Assembly (NCBI RefSeq): GCF_900167435.1
Contig: NZ_FUWS01000006.1
Location: forward strand, 124,001-188,000
Reading direction: 5' to 3'
DNA: 64,000 bases
Source of the DNA: Marinactinospora thermotolerans DSM 45154
Lineage (GTDB): Bacteria > Actinomycetota > Actinomycetes > Streptosporangiales > Streptosporangiaceae
Positions 60,108 to 64,000 of the stretch are shown piece after piece. Under the pieces are notes generated by a model. The model worked only from the letters and a program-made list of their open reading frames with translations, was not told where the DNA came from and made no database searches. The translations under genes were made by a program, and so were the position numbers. How positions within the stretch are numbered: position 1 is the stretch's first letter; each line of letters begins with the position of its first letter.

Positions 60108-61062
60108 GCGCGCTCCCCTTCGCGCGCGTCTTCTCCGCGGCGGCCTCCTCCGCGCGCTGCGCGGGTACCGCCACCCCCGCATCGGCCCGCCGCACGCTGA
60201 CGATGCCGTCGCGTACGCGCGTGCGCAGCACCGGCTGCGAGGTGGTGGCCGGGCCGTTGACGACCGACCCGTCGGTGACGCGGAAGGTGCTGCCGTGCCA
60301 CGGGCAGGTGACACACCCGTCGGCGTACTCGCCCTGCGAGAGCGGACCGCCCATGTGGACGCACTCGTCGGCCATGACGTGGACGTCGCTGCCGGTGCGG
60401 ACGATGACCAACGGGATGTCACCGAGGACACCGTGGACCGGCCGCCCCTCGGGGAACTCCGACAGGGTGCCGATGTCGTGCCAGCCGTCGGGGATCCGGT
60501 CGGGAACGTGGTCGGCATGGTTGGCGCCGCCCGACAGCGCGTAGGAGATGTGCGCGCCGAGCAGGCCGCTGACGCTGACCACTCCCAGTCCGGCCATCCC
60601 CAGCGCCTTGCCGAGCCCGTGCCGCCCGCTGTGGCGGGCCAGGGACGACGCGCCGTACAGCATGGTCGCGACGGTGTTGAGACCCGCGTGGACGACGCCG
60701 ACCCGCTTGTGCCGTTGCTGCTGTTGCGACCAGTCGGTCGAGCCGGCCAGCGCGGCGGGCAGGCTGGCGACCAGCCCGACGTCGACGAGCCGCCGCGCGG
60801 CCCGCTCCGAGCCGGGCGTGAAGTCGAGTACCGCCGCCGACAGCCACGCGCCGATCGGAACCTGTACGAGGAGGGGGTGCAGCGGGTGCCCCAGCTGCAC
60901 CCCGTGTAGTACGTCGCGCACCCCGCCCTCGGGGATGCGGTCGGTGACCCGTTGCATGGCGGTGACCGCCCGGTCCAGGCCGGTGGCCCGCTCGATCCGG
61001 TGGATCCGTTCTCCCAGTCTCATGGGCGGGCGGCTACCCGCGAGTCCCGCGTTGAATCCCAT
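60100..61062 (-). CDS. Membrane DUF2231 protein fused to a Rieske 2Fe-2S domain
   Basis: 320 residues. Residues 1-185 are a DUF2231-type part with membrane helices (HPLHPLLVQVPIGAWLSAAVLDF; GLVASLPAALAGSTDW; VVHAGLNTVATMLYGAS; GLGVVSVSGLLGAHISYAL). Residues about 195-295 are a Rieske domain with ECVHMGGPLSQG (C-x-H) and CVTCPWHGSTF (C-x2-H). It is a membrane-tied electron carrier. The downstream ALDH may be a redox partner or just a co-transcribed stress enzyme. The C-terminus is Ala/Glu-rich. Confidence 0.92.
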   Translation of the reverse strand: MGFNAGLAGSRPPMRLGERIHRIERATGLDRAVTAMQRVTDRIPEGGVRDVLHGVQLGHPLHPLLVQVPIGAWLSAAVLDFTPGSERAARRLVDVGLVASLPAALAGSTDWSQQQQRHKRVGVVHAGLNTVATMLYGASSLARHSGRHGLGKALGMAGLGVVSVSGLLGAHISYALSGGANHADHVPDRIPDGWHDIGTLSEFPEGRPVHGVLGDIPLVIVRTGSDVHVMADECVHMGGPLSQGEYADGCVTCPWHGSTFRVTDGSVVNGPATTSQPVLRTRVRDGIVSVRRADAGVAVPAQRAEEAAAEKTRAKGSARG

Positions 61063-61093
61063 GGCGCGCTCGTCCGGGCGGCGACGTGCCAGG

Positions 61094-61327
61094 TCAGGGT
61101 CTGGGGACGTGGTCGTGGGCGGAGCCTCCGGTCGAGGGCCCCTCGTCGCGGGAGCGGGCCCGCTCGTCGTCGTCCTCGCGCGGGATGTCGGTGGGCACCC
61201 CGGTCCCGGTCACCTGACGTCCCTCCTCGCGGGGACGCTGGCCCTCCTGTTCCTCGTCGTCGCGCAACAGTGGCGCGACATCGCGGTCGTGGGTGGTACG
61301 CGGCTCGTGGCCGAGCGGTTCGGACAC
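61094..61327 (-). CDS. Small disordered acidic protein
   Basis: 77 residues from GTG 61327, with AAAGGAG at a good distance. It is charged and without hydrophobic core (RDDEEQEGQRPREEGRQ, REDDDERARSRDEGP). Similar small disordered proteins occur near stress genes in actinomycetes. No family is recognised. It is probably in the same transcript as the Rieske gene. Confidence 0.55.
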   Translation of the reverse strand: MSEPLGHEPRTTHDRDVAPLLRDDEEQEGQRPREEGRQVTGTGVPTDIPREDDDERARSRDEGPSTGGSAHDHVPRP

Positions 61328-61364
61328 GACGGCTCTCCTTTCCGGGGAACGGTGGACGCGGCGC

Positions 61365-61622
61365 CTACTCGAACAGCGAGTCGTACCCGGAACCCCGCCG
61401 GCGCCGGCGGACGATGACGACGCAGATGTCGACGACGCCGATGATCGCGAGCACCCCCAGCAGGACCGCGAGGATCATAAACCCGTTGACCAGGGCCAGG
61501 ACCCCCAGCGCCACGCACATCACCACACCGAGGATGGCCAGCGCCAGCCGTAGGTTGAGAGCGCTTCGGGGGCGTTCCGGGGTTCCCCTCGCCGGCCGTC
61601 CCGGCCGTTCGCCGCCGCGCAT
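61365..61622 (-). CDS. Small two-helix membrane protein (DUF6343-like)
   Basis: 85 residues from ATG 61622, chosen for GGGAGGA five bases upstream; ATG 61634 is possible. A basic front (RGGERPGRPARGTPERPRSALNLRLALAIL) leads into two membrane helices (LAILGVVMCVALGVLALV; MILAVLLGVLAIIGVVDICVVIV). RSALNLRLALA is like the DUF6343 mark. It lies just downstream of the response regulator. Confidence 0.65.
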   Translation of the reverse strand: MRGGERPGRPARGTPERPRSALNLRLALAILGVVMCVALGVLALVNGFMILAVLLGVLAIIGVVDICVVIVRRRRRGSGYDSLFE

Positions 61623-61681
61623 CGGTCCTCCCATGTCCGGTCGGGGCCACGCGGTGGGCGTGGCCCTCCGTTCCCTTCCGG

Positions 61682-62434
61682 CTATCCGGACAGGGGACCG
61701 CCAAACCCACCCCCCGGATCGGTCCACCCGGGCAGGGAGCGGACCAGCGCGACCGCCTCCAGCTGTGAGGAGACCTCCAGTTTGGTGAGGATGGAACGGA
61801 TCTGGGAGCGCACGGTGGCGATGGAGACGACCGAGTCCCGCGCGATCACCGCGGCTCGTCGGCCGGCCACCAACTCGTTGAGGACCTCACGCTCCCGAGC
61901 GGTGAGCCGCCCGAGCAGTTCCCGCCCCGTCCGCCGGTGCGTCCGCGCCCGTCGGTGGATATCGAGCAGGTGCTCGCGTTCCTGGGCCGAGATGACGGGG
62001 CGGCCCGCGACGGCGTCGACGATCATCCGGACCAGGTCGGGGAAGGGCGCCGACTTGGAGATCCAGCCCACGGCCCCCGCGGCGATGGCCGCGGCGATAC
62101 GGGTCTTCTCGGTCGTCCCGGTCAGGATCAGCACGATCCAGCCCTCCGCGCGGAGGTCCTCCGCCATGAGCATCCCGTCCACCGGGACGCCGTCGGCGCC
62201 GCTGCCCAGGTCGAGGTCGAGCAGCAGAAGACCGGCCGGACCATCCGCTGCGGCGGCGCGCACGGAGTCGGGGTCGAGCGAGCGCGGCCGAAAGGCGGTG
62301 ATGCCCTGCGCGCGCAGGGCGAGCTCCATCGTCGTGCTGAGCAGTTCGTGGTCGTCGACGATGAGGACGCGGGACGCCGAAACGGTGTTGCGCGCCGCGC
62401 CCCCGGAACCGGGGTCAGGCACCGGCACGGTCAC
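61682..62434 (-). CDS. LuxR-family response regulator
   Basis: 250 residues from GTG 62434. The receiver has VLIVDDHELL (acidic pair), the phospho-Asp in LLLLDLDLGSG and the Lys in GWISKSAP. The LuxR HTH is RLTAREREVLNELVAGRRAAVIARDSVVSIATVRSQIRSILTKLEVSSQLEAVAL. It overlaps the 3' end of the histidine kinase gene by 20 bases and is its partner. Confidence 0.93.
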   Translation of the reverse strand: MTVPVPDPGSGGAARNTVSASRVLIVDDHELLSTTMELALRAQGITAFRPRSLDPDSVRAAAADGPAGLLLLDLDLGSGADGVPVDGMLMAEDLRAEGWIVLILTGTTEKTRIAAAIAAGAVGWISKSAPFPDLVRMIVDAVAGRPVISAQEREHLLDIHRRARTHRRTGRELLGRLTAREREVLNELVAGRRAAVIARDSVVSIATVRSQIRSILTKLEVSSQLEAVALVRSLPGWTDPGGGFGGPLSG

Positions 62435-63938
62435 CTCCGAGCGTGTGCGGGCGTTCGCCCCGTGCCGTCCCGTGCGCCAGAGGCGCCCATCCCTGACGCA
62501 CGGGACGGGCGGGCAGATCGACGAGGACGGTGCAGCCCGGTTCCTCGGGAGGGGCCGAGACCAGCCGTAACCGTCCCCCGTGGGCGGACAGCAGCTCGCG
62601 GCACAGGTGCAGGCCGATGCCCTGCCCGGGCGAGCCCTCCCGTTTGACGCCGCGGCGCAGCACCTCTTCCTGCTGTCCCGGGGGCACTCCGGGACCGTCG
62701 TCGTGGACGCGGATCCTGATCTGATCTCCGGTCCGGTAGGCCGTCACGGTCACGCGCGCGCCGGGGGCGTGCCGCTCGCAGTTGGCGAGCACGTTGGTGA
62801 CCACCTGGGCGATGACCCGGTGGGGGGCCGTCGAGGCGAGGTCCTCCTCCACCGACAGGTCGATCCGCATGCCGGTGGTACGCCGGATCAAGACGAGCTG
62901 CCGTAACAGGCCGGCCAGTCTGACGGGCTCCTCCGGCCGGGAGGACACCCCCTCGTCGAGCAGGGCGCGCATGCGGCCGAGTTCGGCCGACAGCGCGGCG
63001 CGCAGCGCCGCCCGGTCCAGTTCGACGTCCCCGCCCTCGCCGAGCGCGAGCAGGTGGGCGACCCCGTCCACCCCGGCCAGCGCGTTACGCAGCTCGTGGA
63101 CCTGCTCCGACATGCGTTCGCGGGTCTGGGACGCCTCGGCCCGGGCGTCGCGTAACTGTTCGCGGTCGAGGGTGATCTGGCGGTGGACGAGGAAGGCGAC
63201 CCGCAGGACGACACAGAGGATGAGGAGGAGGCCCACCAGGCGCATCCCGGGAACCAGCAGGACCGAGGAGACGATCGGCTCCCCCAGCAGCAGCCGGGGA
63301 GCGTGCCCGCTGATGATGGCGATCACGCCGACGCCCGTCCAGGCGGATACGGGACGGTAGCGGATCAGCCCCGAGGCGATCATGAGGAGCCCGGCGTCGA
63401 CCCACAGCAGCGATACCGCCGCCCCCATGAGCGGTGACGTGACCAGGGGTGCGGCCACCTCGGGCGCCGAGGCGGCGGCGAGCACCGCGACCAGGGTGCA
63501 GCCGAGCGCGATGGCGACCCCGCGCGAACCCCCCGCCGGGGTCCGAAACCCCGGAAGTCTCCAGGGACGCGGCCGGTCGTAGGGGGAGGCCGAGGCGAGG
63601 AGGAGCAGCGCGGTACACAGGCCGGCGGCGTGCCGGGCCGTCGCCAGCAGGACGGTCGCGGTGTCTCCCCCGTCACCGGCGGCGGTCGCGGGCACGACGA
63701 CGAGCGCGTAGACCGCCATCGCCGCCGAGATCCGGCGCAGCGGCGGGTGTCCGCTGATGCGCGCGGTCAGTTCCGCGAGGAAGGAGGTGGCGACCGCGGT
63801 CCCGGAGGCGAACATGGCCAGGGTGGCGGGCACGTCGCCGCTGACCCTCTCGGTCCCGGTTTCGACCTGCTGGAGGACCATCGCCGTGGCGGCGACGGCG
63901 GGAAGCGCGAGGGAGATTTCGAAGACGAGTTTTCGCAC
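62415..63938 (-). CDS. Membrane sensor histidine kinase
   Basis: 507 residues from GTG 63938. About eight membrane helices (residues 5-255) form the sensor. A coiled linker (HRQITLDREQLRDARAEASQTRERMSEQ) leads to the H-box VHELRNALAGVDGVAHLL, N-box VTNVLANCERHAPG, G1 RVHDDGPGVP and G2 GSPGQGIGLHLCRELL. The signal is unknown. It is followed by the coupled LuxR response regulator. Confidence 0.92.
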   Translation of the reverse strand: MRKLVFEISLALPAVAATAMVLQQVETGTERVSGDVPATLAMFASGTAVATSFLAELTARISGHPPLRRISAAMAVYALVVVPATAAGDGGDTATVLLATARHAAGLCTALLLLASASPYDRPRPWRLPGFRTPAGGSRGVAIALGCTLVAVLAAASAPEVAAPLVTSPLMGAAVSLLWVDAGLLMIASGLIRYRPVSAWTGVGVIAIISGHAPRLLLGEPIVSSVLLVPGMRLVGLLLILCVVLRVAFLVHRQITLDREQLRDARAEASQTRERMSEQVHELRNALAGVDGVAHLLALGEGGDVELDRAALRAALSAELGRMRALLDEGVSSRPEEPVRLAGLLRQLVLIRRTTGMRIDLSVEEDLASTAPHRVIAQVVTNVLANCERHAPGARVTVTAYRTGDQIRIRVHDDGPGVPPGQQEEVLRRGVKREGSPGQGIGLHLCRELLSAHGGRLRLVSAPPEEPGCTVLVDLPARPVRQGWAPLAHGTARGERPHTLGGDRAGA

Positions 63939-64000
63939 GTTGCTCGGGGCTCTTTCGGCGGAGGGAACGCGATCGGGGGCGCCGGGCCGGTGGGCATGGG
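63939..64000. other. Right edge of window
   Basis: Upstream region of the histidine kinase gene; too short to call another gene. Confidence 0.4.

Overview
The window is high-GC actinomycete chromosome (long G/C-third-position reading frames, WhiB, ANTAR and PepSY proteins, DUF3151). The fba - DUF3151 - purA - purD - purB - purC order and many individual proteins point to the Streptosporangiales, most likely Nocardiopsaceae (Nocardiopsis/Thermobifida type). That placement is inferred from protein likeness and gene order, not from a search.

Layout. 1-1464: end of an iron-siderophore type ABC importer. 1542-5545: a ribonucleotide reductase operon read leftwards. Its beta subunit has Phe at the radical-Tyr position (class Ic type), and the operon is preceded by a cobalamin riboswitch and two NrdR-like boxes. 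5859-9790: WYL regulator divergent from a short UvrA-like ATPase, then a DUF5713 protein. 9850-12950: a TPR-like protein, a NYN nuclease-like protein and a PepSY protein. 13255-13640: remains of an IS5-type transposase. 13624-15549: alpha/beta-hydrolase-like protein, cutA, pyrE and a one-TM protein.

15761-25210 is a housekeeping block: fba (with a DasR-like site), DUF3151, purA, purD, an AbrB-like protein, purB with a coupled unknown, purC and a MurA. It is followed by a GGDEF-like/winged-helix regulator, a HisC-family aminotransferase, a lipoprotein, an AAA ATPase behind a perfect SOS box, a MauE-like membrane protein with a Cys-rich partner, and a SigE-family sigma factor.

33031-36503 is the most disturbed part. 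A tRNA-Ser(GCU) is followed by a truncated serine hydrolase between imperfect direct repeats, a frameshifted PhyH remnant, an apparently intact MFS exporter, and the wreck of a RiPP locus: a lasso-peptide B2-type protease overlapping a protein-isoaspartate-type methyltransferase broken by a stop and a truncation, next to a frameshifted XRE regulator. After it come map and a divergent XRE regulator sharing an operator.

37866-64000 holds small secreted and membrane proteins (DUF1918-like, DUF4232), a WhiB protein, an alkylation-repair pair (tag, ogt), a PNPOx-like protein, a YhgE/Pip exporter with a degenerate ABC ATPase behind a long palindromic operator, gldA, two GAF-ANTAR regulators, two GlsB-type membrane proteins, a TPR-AAA ATPase with a TPR partner, redox enzymes (3-HIBADH-like, ALDH, Rieske-DUF2231) and a two-component system at the right edge. 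GC-rich hairpins, many with 10-19 bp perfect stems, separate most transcription units.
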